Source: Nemophila menziesii (lineage: Eukaryota > Streptophyta > Magnoliopsida > Boraginales > Hydrophyllaceae). From it: a stretch of 64,000 bases of DNA. The stretch lies in NCBI GenBank assembly GCA_029959085.1, contig JARWIR010000010.1, positions 19,489,001-19,553,000 on the forward strand, read 5' to 3'. Under the pieces are notes generated by a model that saw only the letters and a list, made by a program, of their open reading frames with translations, searched no databases and had not been told where the DNA came from. Every line of letters begins with the position of its first letter. Position 1 is the stretch's first letter. Shown piece by piece: positions 19,901-29,221 of the stretch. The position numbers were made by a program, and so were the translations under genes.

Positions 19901-21470
19901 GCACCTGCATCCCTCAAACAACCGACCTCAACATGCTCATAGTACCATGCCTGCAAGGTTTAAAGATAAAGTACTGAGTATAGGCAAAAAGGTTCAGAGT
20001 GTTTGAACAATGTTCTGAGCAAGGACAAATTTATATCAAAGTACTACTTACCATAAGTACACACAATCCACCCATAACGGAATGCACGTCCTCGAAAGTA
20101 TTTATCCCCGTCATCGTATCCTCCACAACACCCTTAGCCCAATCGTACTTCCTCATGTTGTGTATGTCTTCACACAACTTTAAGAAGGGCTTCCTAATAT
20201 TATAATTTCTAGTTGCAAACAAAAGAGCCGTTACTGTGTACAAGCTCAGTAATATCGCCATATCCTCCTGAGCTTGCTCAGTAACCGGCCCATCTAGTAT
20301 CACTTCTATTCTTTCTTCCAGCTTCTTCAGGTTTAATTTTCCCTTTTTCAGATCACCAAAGTTTCTTGTGTACCATTGACTGTTTTCGTTTAGTTCATCT
20401 TCTGTGAAATCAGGCAACTCAACCTTCCCACACTCTATCCCCATAATAATCTTGACTTCTTTCGCAGTCATTTTCAATCGCTTACCCGCAATGATGAATC
20501 TTTGTTGTTCTCTGTCGAAAGTTTCTATAACTTGTCTAGTAACAAGATCGGATTTCTTAAAAACCTGGTACTCTTGTCTTTTCTCGAATAAACCCATCCA
20601 CAGTCGGTGGAAGGGTGTCTTGTTGGCTTTCCCGAGAAACTCTACCTTGAATTTGTCATTCTTTATTATAGTGAACAATCCAACAAGTGTTGATCTATAT
20701 TGTAGATCAGTCTTTTCCTTGGGTTGCTTTTCCTGCAAAAACATATAGCAGAGCAAATTTTAGTGAGCATAACAGTTTCTGAGCATTAAAGTTCTGAGCA
20801 ATACTTTAACATAACATTTCTGGGCATAACACTATGAATAAAGCATGGTGAATATGAACAAAAGTTCTGAGTATGAGCAAAAGTAATGAGCATGTGTAAA
20901 AAGTTCTGAGTATGCGGGGGAAAGTTCTGAGTATATGCGTAAAAGTTCTGAGTATGCACAAAAAGTTCTGAGTTTTTTGCCAAAAGTACTGAGTATGCGC
21001 AAAAAGTTCTGAGTATTTGCATCTATGATCTCATAAACAACATATTGAGCATAATTATCATCTTTCATAACATTCTAACTAGTATTATCAACCAAACATC
21101 ATACAATTTCAATCTTTCTGAGCTTTTAATCTTACTGTTATCAACTAAACTATTCAATTTCACTGAGTACGACCAAAATAGGTAATTTTCAATAGAATTT
21201 CCTAAAATATACTCAGATTAAAAACAAAATCTAACAGTTCATAAGAAAATCTAACATAATCAGAACATGCAAAGCCTAATAATCACAATCTAAACATAAA
21301 ACGTAACATGCACAGAAATTAAACATTCTTATTTTGCTGAGCATTAATCAAAACCTAACATAATCCTAAGGTTCGTATTAATGCTCAACAAAATACGAAA
21401 AACACAGCAAAAATGTCTTTAATACCTTTTTATCCTTCTTCGAACTCCTTGCGCGCGATGAACTAGCCAT
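16975..21470 (-). CDS. Ulp1-type (peptidase C48) cysteine protease of the MULE, six exons
   Basis: Minus-strand exons are 21470-21426, 20732-20052, 19950-19825, 19742-17844, 17677-17582 and 17484-16975, giving 1118 residues. Every donor is GT, every acceptor AG, and every intron is phase 0. Exon 1 encodes a short basic start. Exon 2 resembles the DUF1985-like domain found upstream of plant transposon Ulp1 proteases (IAGKRLKMTAKEVKIIMGI). Exon 4 holds a very acidic repeat region and a long coiled coil (IERLTEEIQRLENEN and onwards). Exon 6 is the C48 domain: His in GSHWSL (about 992), Asn in HYNSI (about 1009) where Asp is usual, and Cys in LDCGVF (about 1067). C48 enzymes cleave SUMO or related modifiers. 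A role in transposition is not established. Confidence 0.85.
18530..18905 (-). other. Coiled-coil segment of the Ulp1-type protein
   Basis: About 125 residues with heptad-like Leu/Ile spacing and many Glu, Lys and Asn, in the middle of exon 4. This suggests self-association or binding to a partner. Confidence 0.7.
19500..19650 (-). repeat. 48-bp minisatellite encoding VDGGNEGVELEGGNQ repeats
   Basis: About three direct copies of a 48-bp unit in exon 4. They encode a 16-residue acidic repeat and keep the reading frame because the unit is a multiple of three. A shorter derived repeat continues downstream (NEGVGVGVGVNNQ). Confidence 0.85.
20733..21425 (-). other. Intron 1 of the Ulp1-type gene with a dense CTCAG array
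   Basis: Donor AAAAAG|GTATT at 21425, acceptor TTTTTGCAG ending at 20733. Between 20778 and 21015 there are nine exact cores plus two variants, with the sense-strand consensus GCATACTCAGAACTTTTT. Seven fall within about 165 bp at 24-26 bp spacing. The frames across this stretch are repeat artefacts. Confidence 0.85.
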
Positions 21471-21789
21471 TTTTCTGAGTTTAATCAGTAACTCGTCGAT
21501 TTAATCAGTAATCGACCGTCTATCGCCGCTGTATTGTTGATCGGTGCTCTGCTTTTCCTCAAAATGTCGGTTACAGTTCTGAGTTTTGATCGAACGTTGA
21601 TCGGTTGTTGTTTTAGAGATGTTAACGGAGTTCTGAGCGGCGGTTACAGTGGTCACCGGAGTGCTGAGTGTCGCTTCAGTGTCGTGTTAATCAGAGAGAG
21701 AAAGTTGCAGAAAGAGAGAGGAGAGAGAGTGTAATGTTAGAAGTGTTTTGAGCGGGTAACGAAGAGTCTCTATAATATTTTATGATTTT
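21471..21789 (-). promoter_or_regulatory. Leader and probable promoter of the Ulp1-type gene
   Basis: The sense strand has an AAATATTATAG TATA-like site near 21775, a CT-rich leader (about 21735-21670) and then at least four more CTCAG-type cores up to the start codon. The layout mirrors the left end of the element. Confidence 0.5.
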
Positions 21790-21908
21790 TAAATTGTAAG
21801 GGTAATAATGACTTTTAACATTTTTGTGGCCTCTAAGTAGGAGAGAGAAATTTAGTAGCTTCTATGTGGCACACTAATTTTTCTCAAGACCTCTTGGGTA
21901 ATTCACCC
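21790..21908 (-). repeat. MULE right terminal inverted repeat
   Basis: Partner of 12649-12770. The outermost 25 bp are the best conserved. Confidence 0.8.
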
Positions 21909-21925
21909 TATAATATTTCATTACA

Positions 21926-22391
21926 TAACCTTATTTTCTCACTCAAGTTATAAATAGAAATTATGACCCAAAAAGTTAAATAAATAAAATTTAAGCCTAA
22001 TTACCTTTACTTAAAAAAAAAATTGTCCTACAACATTATTAAGTAAATTATTTAAGATCTAAATAAACTAAATTATCCCTATTTTAATAAGTAATAGTTA
22101 CGGATCTTTAGAAGGCTCAGATGTAGAGAAAAAAGAAGAATCCAAATTTACAGTTACTCTCTGGATAAAAAGTTAAACATTATCTCTAAGGATAAAGATA
22201 AACTTATATATTATTAAGTGTTAGTAGTATGCTGATATACTTAACGAACCAATTTCATTAAAAAAGATGGGCCTTCTACATATAACCCTATTTTTTCACC
22301 CGAGTTATAAATATAACGTCACTTCCATTCCGTTATATATAGGTCAATTTTTTTTTCTCTTTACAACCTACCCAAAAAGAAAATCATAATC
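21926..22391. other. Leader region of segment B, copy 1, no gene seen
   Basis: AT-rich. It contains a stretch (22160-22245: AAAGTTAAACATTATC, GTTAGTAGTATGCTGATATAC) similar to 3320-3360 plus 3850-3880 in segment A, so part of A and the start of B share an older local duplication. Confidence 0.6.
22334..22341 (+). promoter_or_regulatory. TATA box upstream of the 131-residue gene
   Basis: TATATATA ends 50 bp before the ATG at 22392, a workable core promoter spacing with a short leader. In copy 2 this site reads TAAATATTA, but a small deletion there brings an alternative TATAAATA (about 52504-52511) closer. Confidence 0.5.
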
Positions 22392-22787
22392 ATGGCACAG
22401 AATCTTTATGTTCCATGCTTTCACTTGAAGGAAGGCAGATTTCACCTTCACGCTATATCTCCTTCACAAGGAGAGGATTGCATGCATATAAGGTACACTA
22501 ATCATGGCGCTAGTGAAGACGATTTTAAAGATTTCTTGCAAATGGAACAATATCTTCCATTGATCTCCGTAGAGTGTCCATATATACTTCCACCTATCGC
22601 TGCAGCTGATGTTGCACCCCCTGCTATCCCTGCCTGGATTGCTAACCACTTGAATAATAATTTCGAATTGTATAGGGTGCTCATCACTTGTGGATTTGCC
22701 ACAGCATATTCTGTGATCGGTGGCAGTTACAAATATGGTATTTTTTATATTGGAGGTATTATTGCTTTTTACAAGTTCCTAGTATAA
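22392..22787 (+). CDS. Unknown 131-residue protein with C-terminal hydrophobic segments, copy 1
   Basis: I do not recognise this protein. It starts MAQNLYVPCFHLKEGRFHLH and is followed by a TATA box at a plausible distance upstream. The middle contains a Pro/Ala-rich stretch (PPIAAADVAPPAIPAW, about 75-90). The last 40 residues are strongly hydrophobic (LITCGFATAYSVIGG and GIFYIGGIIAFYKFLV), giving one or two likely membrane segments. The paralogue at 52591 differs at 5 of 396 bases with no indel, while the DNA on both sides differs by several indels. That suggests the frame has been retained, but four of the five changes alter the protein, so purifying selection is not shown. Confidence 0.6.
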   Translation: MAQNLYVPCFHLKEGRFHLHAISPSQGEDCMHIRYTNHGASEDDFKDFLQMEQYLPLISVECPYILPPIAAADVAPPAIPAWIANHLNNNFELYRVLITCGFATAYSVIGGSYKYGIFYIGGIIAFYKFLV

Positions 22788-23480
22788 ATAATTATATCAC
22801 CTTTGCTTTGTACAAGTTATTTTGAATAATTTTATCAGGTGATACAATTGTTTTGATTTCTACAATACATTGACAGATGTTAGGTGATATAGTTGTTTTG
22901 ACTTTCTTTTTTTGCTAAGCAGTTGTTTTGACTTTCTATTTGGAAAACCTAATTAGTCATTAATTATCTATTTTGCACAATTGTTAATTTTGGACATGTG
23001 GTGAACCCTTAATTTCACATATCTCTGTATCTCTTGGTGTATCAATTTCTCCAAGTTATGTTTAAAGATGCATCACGGGTGGAGTCTAAAAAGGACTAAA
23101 ATAGTAGCCCCAGTTGCACAATCTGCGGTGGGTTTATAGGTGATCAGTAAAATTCATTAATTTGTTTAATAGTATGGAAACATAATTGTTTTTTACAAAT
23201 ACAAACGAACGTTACTAGAATTATTGCAGCAAACTGTCGAAGCATATTATATATACAAATAAGAAACTAAGTTTTGCTAGGTCTATTTAGATAAGAAGTA
23301 AATTGTTGATGGAATATTTCCCGAGCTTCTTCTTTGAATAAAATATCTGTTTAACGCTCCTACATAATTCGTCAACTGCTGATTATATTTATTTGAGATA
23401 TGTGAAATTTTTCATTGTTCTGTTAAATTATACAAACGGTGTACATTTCTAAGCACAGCTGCAGGATTCGTCTCTAAAAT
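22788..23480. other. AT-rich intergenic region of segment B, no gene seen
   Basis: Contains a repeated TTAGGTGATA(C/T)AGTTGTTTTGA element (about 22840 and 22880). Otherwise no supported feature. Confidence 0.5.
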
Positions 23481-24300
23481 CGTCAAAGTGGTCTTTACTA
23501 TCTAGTCGTTAGAAGTACCCGTAAAATATTACGGGTTACTTTTGTTGACCGCTTACCTCCAATGATCATTTCAATGGTCGGCAAAAATTAACTACACTTT
23601 TGTGATTGCTAGTTGTCCTAAATTTTTAATGACAAATAGTGGTCACTATAAGTGATCGCTAAATCCTTATTATCGTTAGTCTCGCTCTAAACCAAGGTCG
23701 CCTAAGCGTTTTAAAGTGCGACCCGTCTAAAATTTCTCTCGAATGCTCGTCTATGTATAATTAAATTAATAAACTAGTCAATCGTATTTAATGTGTTACC
23801 CAACGCGAATACTACCTAGCATGCTATTCCATAGATAACTAATTTAATTTAATCCAACCAAACTCATAAAGAAAATATGAAGAAAAAACTAATTAGTTTA
23901 GAGTTTGAACCGGCTAGAAAAGAAGAAAGGTAAGGTTTTTCAAATTTAAGTCTATATTTTGAATTTGTCATTTTTTTAGGTTAATAATAGTAAATTATTA
24001 TTATTTTATAGTTAAATATATGTTATTTATGTTAAATTTATCTACTTTAAATATATTAGCATGTAAATATTATTCAAATCAATGTCTTAGTAATATATAT
24101 AATATAAAATAATATAAAAATTGTTGGTGAAAACTGTCTAAATTCTGATTAATGGGCCGCCTAGCCATCTAGGCATCTGAAGGTGGTCGACCGCCTTAGT
24201 AGCGTCTAACACATTTTTAAACAATGATCATTAGCGACCACCACAGTTGTAGCTAAATGTCTAAAAACTAAACGCCTTTTTTTGTGACAAAAATTAAAAA
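23480..24300 (-). repeat. Subterminal-repeat-like region (AGTGGTCAC / TAGCGACCAC family)
   Basis: Related short motifs recur in both orientations: AAAGTGGTCTTTAC, TAGTGGTCACTATAAGTGATCGCTAAA, GGTCGCC and ATTAGCGACCACCACAG (24213-24230). Such arrays are typical near the ends of CACTA elements. As the Ptta-like transposase locus lies directly upstream on the minus strand, this is probably the 3' end of the same decayed element. Confidence 0.45.
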
Positions 24301-27300
24301 AAAAAGTATTTTATTTACAAACCGATTATAATAATAATTTTAGTAAAATAAAAGTTTAATTACATACTAAAATAATAAATAATTAAATTTCAAAAATATA
24401 AAATAAAAATAATTACAAACAGAAATAATACTCTGATTAAAACATGATAAAGTTTCAATAAAATTGAATACATCATGAATAAAAGTCTTGATATTAATAA
24501 AGTCAGGAGGGGAGGGAGGAAGTTCTATCGTAAGACTGGGTCGCGCCAGTATCATCCTTATCTCTGAGTCTCAAAAGACTTGAAGATGATCCTTCCATGC
24601 GTGGATTACTCAGTTGCAGATTACTCAACTCTGTTGGACCAGTTGGGACGATATTCAACGAGGCCTTACTCTGCGGAAGTATAAGATGGTTGATATGTCT
24701 AACCAGCTGCAAACAGTTATAGGACGTCAAGACTGCATCAATCAGGATGGTTGCGATAGTACCACTTCACACCTAATCCTGGGCTCTGCCTGGGGCAGTA
24801 ATGCAGACAATATTATTCATGACCTCGACTATTTATGGATAGGTATTGATCGTCCATTTCAGATCCATGCACCTATCTGGTTCCTGGCTCTGGGTTGGAA
24901 CGACTAGTCAAACTCTCGACTTTCAACAATTTCATGACAAACCCATACACCGATGTGCCACCTCAATCACTGTCCGGATCTGATTTTCCCTGGTTAACGG
25001 ATGTAATGGTGTGGCTGAGGACACTGAGACATCACTTGAAGACTCGGAAGTCTAATCAATCCTCGTATTCAAGTCAACCTACTAGTAGAAAAAATTGTTA
25101 GTCAAAAAAATTTAACTATTCAATTGCACTCAAAATGTAATTTACATTGCATTGACGGAAACACACATATCTCCAGTATCCCATCTTTTTCTGCCCAATT
25201 TTGCTGTAAAAATCAGTTGTCTTGGGTTTCTTATCCAGCCTCTCAACCGCTGGTGTAAGTGTAAGAGCATCGGGATCGACCTATGTCTTTGGTTGAAACT
25301 CAGGGATTTTCTCCTTGGCACCTGTAAAACAAAGAATTATGAGTTAATAGAATGAGTTTTTTTTTGTAAAGTAAATGATGAAAAATACGATAATATTACC
25401 TCCACCAGCCAGTGACTGGTCTGTGTAAGGGTGGTTGAGTTGTGACCACTAGTGGGGCCCTACTTATCTTTATTCTTTTTTCCGTACAGCTGATCTTGCC
25501 CATTTAAATTTATTTTAGTTAATAGATATGTAAATAAAAAAAGTATTAAATACTTTTTTACCTGGAATTATTTACTACCACATATATGTGATGTCTCCCT
25601 AAATGTTCTAATTTTATACCTTTGGGAGACATCATTTTTGGTGTTTATTTGACTATTTAGATAGACTTTTGGTGCTAATATGCAATAATCCGGAATTTCC
25701 ATTTTATTTCTAGTAATTTTGATTTATTAAACTTTTGCGCGTAATCTTGTGTATTTTAGTGAAAAGTTTGTAGGTTTTAATTATTAGCTAGGAATGGAAC
25801 CCGAGAAGAGAGTCAAAGATCGTGATATGGAGTCAAGACTTGAAGATAAATCCCGAAAGAATTGTTTTTAGAGCTGCAAATCTGTTTTCCAGGCCAAAGA
25901 TTGCTGATTTCAAGGCGCTTAAGAGATGATTTAGCCGTTGACCTTTGAAGAGAAAACAATCCTTATCGAGTTACGGAACTTTAGCAACTAGAATCAAGTC
26001 AATTGGAGTCATAACGAAGCGGGAAAAGCCGTTTTAATGAAGGTGTATCAGCAGTTTCTGGATTTTGGGCTTAGAAATTGGGCTTGGACATTTAATTATT
26101 GATTTATTCTTAAGTCCAATCCCTAATCCGTTTTTAACATTATAAAAGGGCTTTAGACTTCTATTTTCACATACCCCTTTTGATAATACAACATACGCTT
26201 AAGAGTCAGACACCAGAGAATAAGCTAGAGGCAGGAAGAGAAGAAGCAAGAGCTGGAGACGGTCTATATCTCCAATTCTCAGCCAATTCAATTCCGTAAT
26301 TAGGTTCTTCTATTTTATTCTGTAAAACATGAAGAACTTAGTTATTTCTTTAGTTTTTGTCTTTGCAATAATTATGAGCTAAACTTAATTAGTGCTTGAG
26401 AACACATAATGGGTTAATCCCAATTTGATTTCGTTTTATACATTTGAATTTGGGATAGTTATTATTTAAATCAAATTGGGTAATTCGTATTTTTCTTTAA
26501 TTTGTGTTTAATTACTATTATTGACATGATCAATTAATAATAGGACTTAGTATCTAAGCTATTCCAATTAGTGGCGATTGGATCACCTTGACGGGGGGTT
26601 TAGGTACCGAACTAGTTAATGAATGTAGGCTAGAAATTATTTGACTCTGACGAGCTTAATTAAACCTATGGCCTATTGGGTAATTTAAACTTAAACACTT
26701 GAGAGTGGACTATAATCACCCTGACGGGGTTTGTAGCACTTGAGAGTTGCTCCTTAGTCCACCCTGACGGGGGTAAGGAGATTTTAGAATCCCGACCAAT
26801 ACAAATTTACCAATTTGTCCCTTAAACAATGTCTGAAATGAATGATAGTTAGGAAAACCTTGCGTCTCTCAAGTACTGCCTGCTCATACTTGTGTATTAC
26901 TTTTATTTACTTGCGTCTTAGTTAATTATTTACATTTTCGCACTAGTCTTAATATCTTAGGAATTAGAAAACCAACCAATCAATCATATTATCTTTACTT
27001 GCTTTCATAAGTGCAACCATTCATTATCTGATAAGCATTGTAGTTAACCAACCGTCCCTGAGAACGAATCTGTTATCACTATTATTACTTGGGACAACCG
27101 TACACTTGCGGTTGTGGTTCAATTACTTTTTGCATTTATTTTAGAACACACAAAGAACCACCAATATGTAATATCAAATCGAACTCGTCTGGACTCATAT
27201 CCTTGGGAGGTACCGGACTCGAGCCAATTTATATGTATTGTCCCCTTTTGATCATGGTACTATTACAACATTTTTCATAGACGTGCAGTTCTATGTTTGA

Positions 27301-27644
27301 CCAGTCCGCACTGTTTCTCCAGTCCTCCATGAGGTAATATTACTACAAAAATACAATAAAAATTAACCACAAAATTTTAATTTAACAAATATAAATAAAA
27401 AACAGAACTTACTTCGAGATGAGTCCAGATCAGATTCCTTTTGCTCAGTGAGAGGCGATTCTACTCAAAATAGGGTTTTTCAGATATGATCTCTAATGGT
27501 GTTTCCTATAACCCGTGCCACGCGGTGTGTTGTATCCCCAGAGAGGTTCCACGTCCCATCCTCTCGGCAAAAGTCTACTAACACAACTCCACCATATTTT
27601 TTCTTAGCCATCTCCGCCGTTTGGAGAATACTCTTACCCCTCAC
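24300..27644 (-). pseudogene. En/Spm (Ptta-like) transposase locus, decayed, split by insertions, copy 1
   Basis: Minus-strand blocks with good splice sites can be followed. Block 27644-27480 (RGKSILQTAEMAKKK, then GGVVLVDF and RVIGNTIRDHI) resembles the region before the Ptta/En/Spm domain of plant TNPA-like proteins. Block 27320-27165 (DWRNSADWSNIELHVYEK) is cut by the solo LTR. Blocks with clean donors and acceptors follow near 25470-25400 and 25330-25150, then a Ser-rich C-terminal block at 25050-24830. Copy 1 has stops and indels throughout, and the 5' end is severed by the G2 retrotransposon at 27645. The TNPA comparison is from memory of the family's general pattern. Confidence 0.45.
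25589..27163 (+). mobile_element. Solo LTR of gypsy family G2, absent from copy 2
   Basis: 1575 bp beginning TGATGTCTCC and ending ACCACCA, flanked by the perfect 5-bp duplication atatg (25584-25588 and 27164-27168). The paralogous site near 55750 has a single atatg and no insertion, an exact empty site. It is the same family as 27645-29206 but in the opposite orientation. It interrupts an exon of the Ptta-like locus. Confidence 0.95.
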
Positions 27645-29206
27645 TGGTGGGTCCTTGTGTGTTATAAAAAAAATGCGGATAAAGTAGAGAAACCACTAAC
27701 TGCAAGTGTACAGTTATCTCAAGTAATATATAATAATCAAGTTCGTTCTCATGGACGGAATAGGTTGAATCTAATGTTATCAAATAGTGGAATAATTGCA
27801 AATACGAAAAAGTAAAAGATATGATGTTTGTTGGGGTTTTTTATTAACAACTAAAGTGAAAAAGTAATTTAAATACTGAATTAATTAAACTAGAATGGAA
27901 ATATTGCAAGTAATTGAGGTAGACGCAAGAGAAAAGTAGAACTTGAGTCATGCTAGGGTTTCACCGCAAACTTTCCTAATTAATGTTTTTTTTAAGGGTT
28001 GAATTAATATTAATACGCTAGTCGGAATTTTAAAGTCTCTTAGCCCCCGTCAGGGTGGACCTAAAAGCTCTCCTACGATCTTCTAAACCCCGTCAGGGTG
28101 ATTAAAACCACTTTCAGATGATTAAAACTTACCACTTTGTCTATTGGCTAGTCAAGCCTGTCAAGGTCATTGGCGGATACCAACGCCAAATACCTAGTTA
28201 AACCCCCCGTCAAGGTGATCCATACTCCACTATATGGAATAGCCTAGGTACTAAAACTCATCCCTAGTTCATGACTCTAAGGATAATAAATAATCATAAA
28301 GTAAAAGCCAACGTAAAATAAAAGCTCAAATTAAATTATTCAATCCCAAATCGAAAAAACACTAATTATTCAAGAATGGGTTCAACCCATGTTGCGATTC
28401 TCAAGTACAAAGTAAATTTAGCTCATAACTGAAATTAACACGAAAGAAATAAAATTAATTGTGTTCATGTTTTACAAAAATAAAATAAATTGAAAACCTA
28501 ATTAGGATGTTGGATTTGGTTATTGATTTGGAGAGATTGAATTCTCCAGCTCTTGGCTTCTTCCTTCTTCCTTGCTTCTGCTCTTTTCTCTGACACTCTG
28601 ACTTTTTGTAAAATTAAATTGTGTGTAAAAATAAAGTCAAAAAGCCTATTCATACTATTAAATTCGGACTTGGGCTATTTTAAATGAATTAAATAAATAT
28701 TGAATGGCCCAAATCCACTTTTCAAGTCCAAATTCCGTAACTGTTGTACACCCTCAACTAAAACGGCTGTAACTTTGTCAATTTAATTCCGAATTAACGC
28801 ATTCAACTTGCTAATTCTTCGTAACTTGATAGGGCACGAATCTTCTGTACAACTCAGAGGCTTAATCCACGTTTAAGTAGCTCGAAAACAGCAATTACCA
28901 TCAGCCTTCCAGATTTGCAGCTCAAATTTGTCAACTCTTCGGGATATTTCTTCTAGCTTTTGACTTCTTTACACCATCTAAGACTTCTATTCTTGATTCC
29001 TCTCCTTTCCAGTATTAGAAACCTACAAACTTTACCCTAAAACAAACCACTTTACGCGCAAAAGGTTAATAAATCAAAAATACTAAAATCTAAGGAGAGG
29101 AAATAAAATATAACATATTATCGCTAAAAGTCTATCGGATTAGTCAAATAATCACCAAATTTGTTGTCTCCTAAAGGCATATAAATAGAAAAAAGAGGAG
29201 ACATCA
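27645..29206 (-). repeat. 3' LTR of gypsy G2, copy 1
   Basis: 1562 bp with TG...CA ends. It aligns with the solo LTR 25589-27163 (opposite strand) and with 56237-57786. Three CCCCGTCAGGGTG-type repeats lie at about 28045, 28088 and 28205. Confidence 0.85.
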
Positions 29207-29221
29207 AGACCCCAAACTCAA
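29207..29221 (-). promoter_or_regulatory. Polypurine tract of gypsy G2
   Basis: The minus strand reads GAGTTTGGGGTCT just before the LTR. G1 has GAGTTGGGGGTCT in the same place (42285-42297). Confidence 0.65.

Larger units (their letters stand above)
12649..21908 (+). mobile_element. Complete Mutator-like element (MULE) with transposase and Ulp1-type protease
   Basis: 9260 bp flanked by the perfect 9-bp duplication tataatatt (12640-12648 and 21909-21917), the signature length of Mutator insertions. The ends are inverted: GAGATTATTACCCAAAGGGT on the left against GGGTGAATTACCCAAGAGGT on the right, with weaker similarity continuing about 120 bp inwards (including a shared GGCCACAAA). It carries a MURA-like transposase (+, 13913-16200) and a convergent multi-exon Ulp1-like gene (-, 21470-16975). 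Both frames are open, so the element may be autonomous or recently so. Plant MULEs that contain a Ulp1-like gene are known (Kaonashi-type elements in Arabidopsis, related elements in melon). The repeat array described below is not part of that knowledge. Confidence 0.93.
3927..21925 (-). mobile_element. Small LTR retrotransposon (Copia-type ends) with three nested insertions
   Basis: Two 247-bp LTRs bound the element: 3927-4173, and 12410-12648 plus 21918-21925. The second is split by the Mutator-like element. Both begin TG and end CA on the minus strand, and the target duplication taacc is at 3922-3926 and 21926-21930. A purine-rich tract (minus strand of 4174-4185) adjoins the left LTR, so the element points to the minus strand. 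Its own internal DNA (4174-4549, 6069-7165, 11871-12409) is AT-rich and encodes no gag or pol, so it looks non-autonomous. The repeated GCCTCGTTAAAAACC blocks near the 3' end resemble the 3' regions of plant Copia elements. The family assignment rests on that resemblance only. Confidence 0.85.

Noticed and set aside
20786..21068. Two 78-codon minus-strand frames with TQNF and SELF repeats
   Set aside because: Translation of the intron 1 repeat array.
24614..24907. Plus-strand 97-codon frame (also 54808-55101), open in both copies
   Set aside because: The minus strand has longer blocks with splice signals matching a transposase-like locus, and conservation follows from the recent duplication. 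I cannot fully exclude it.
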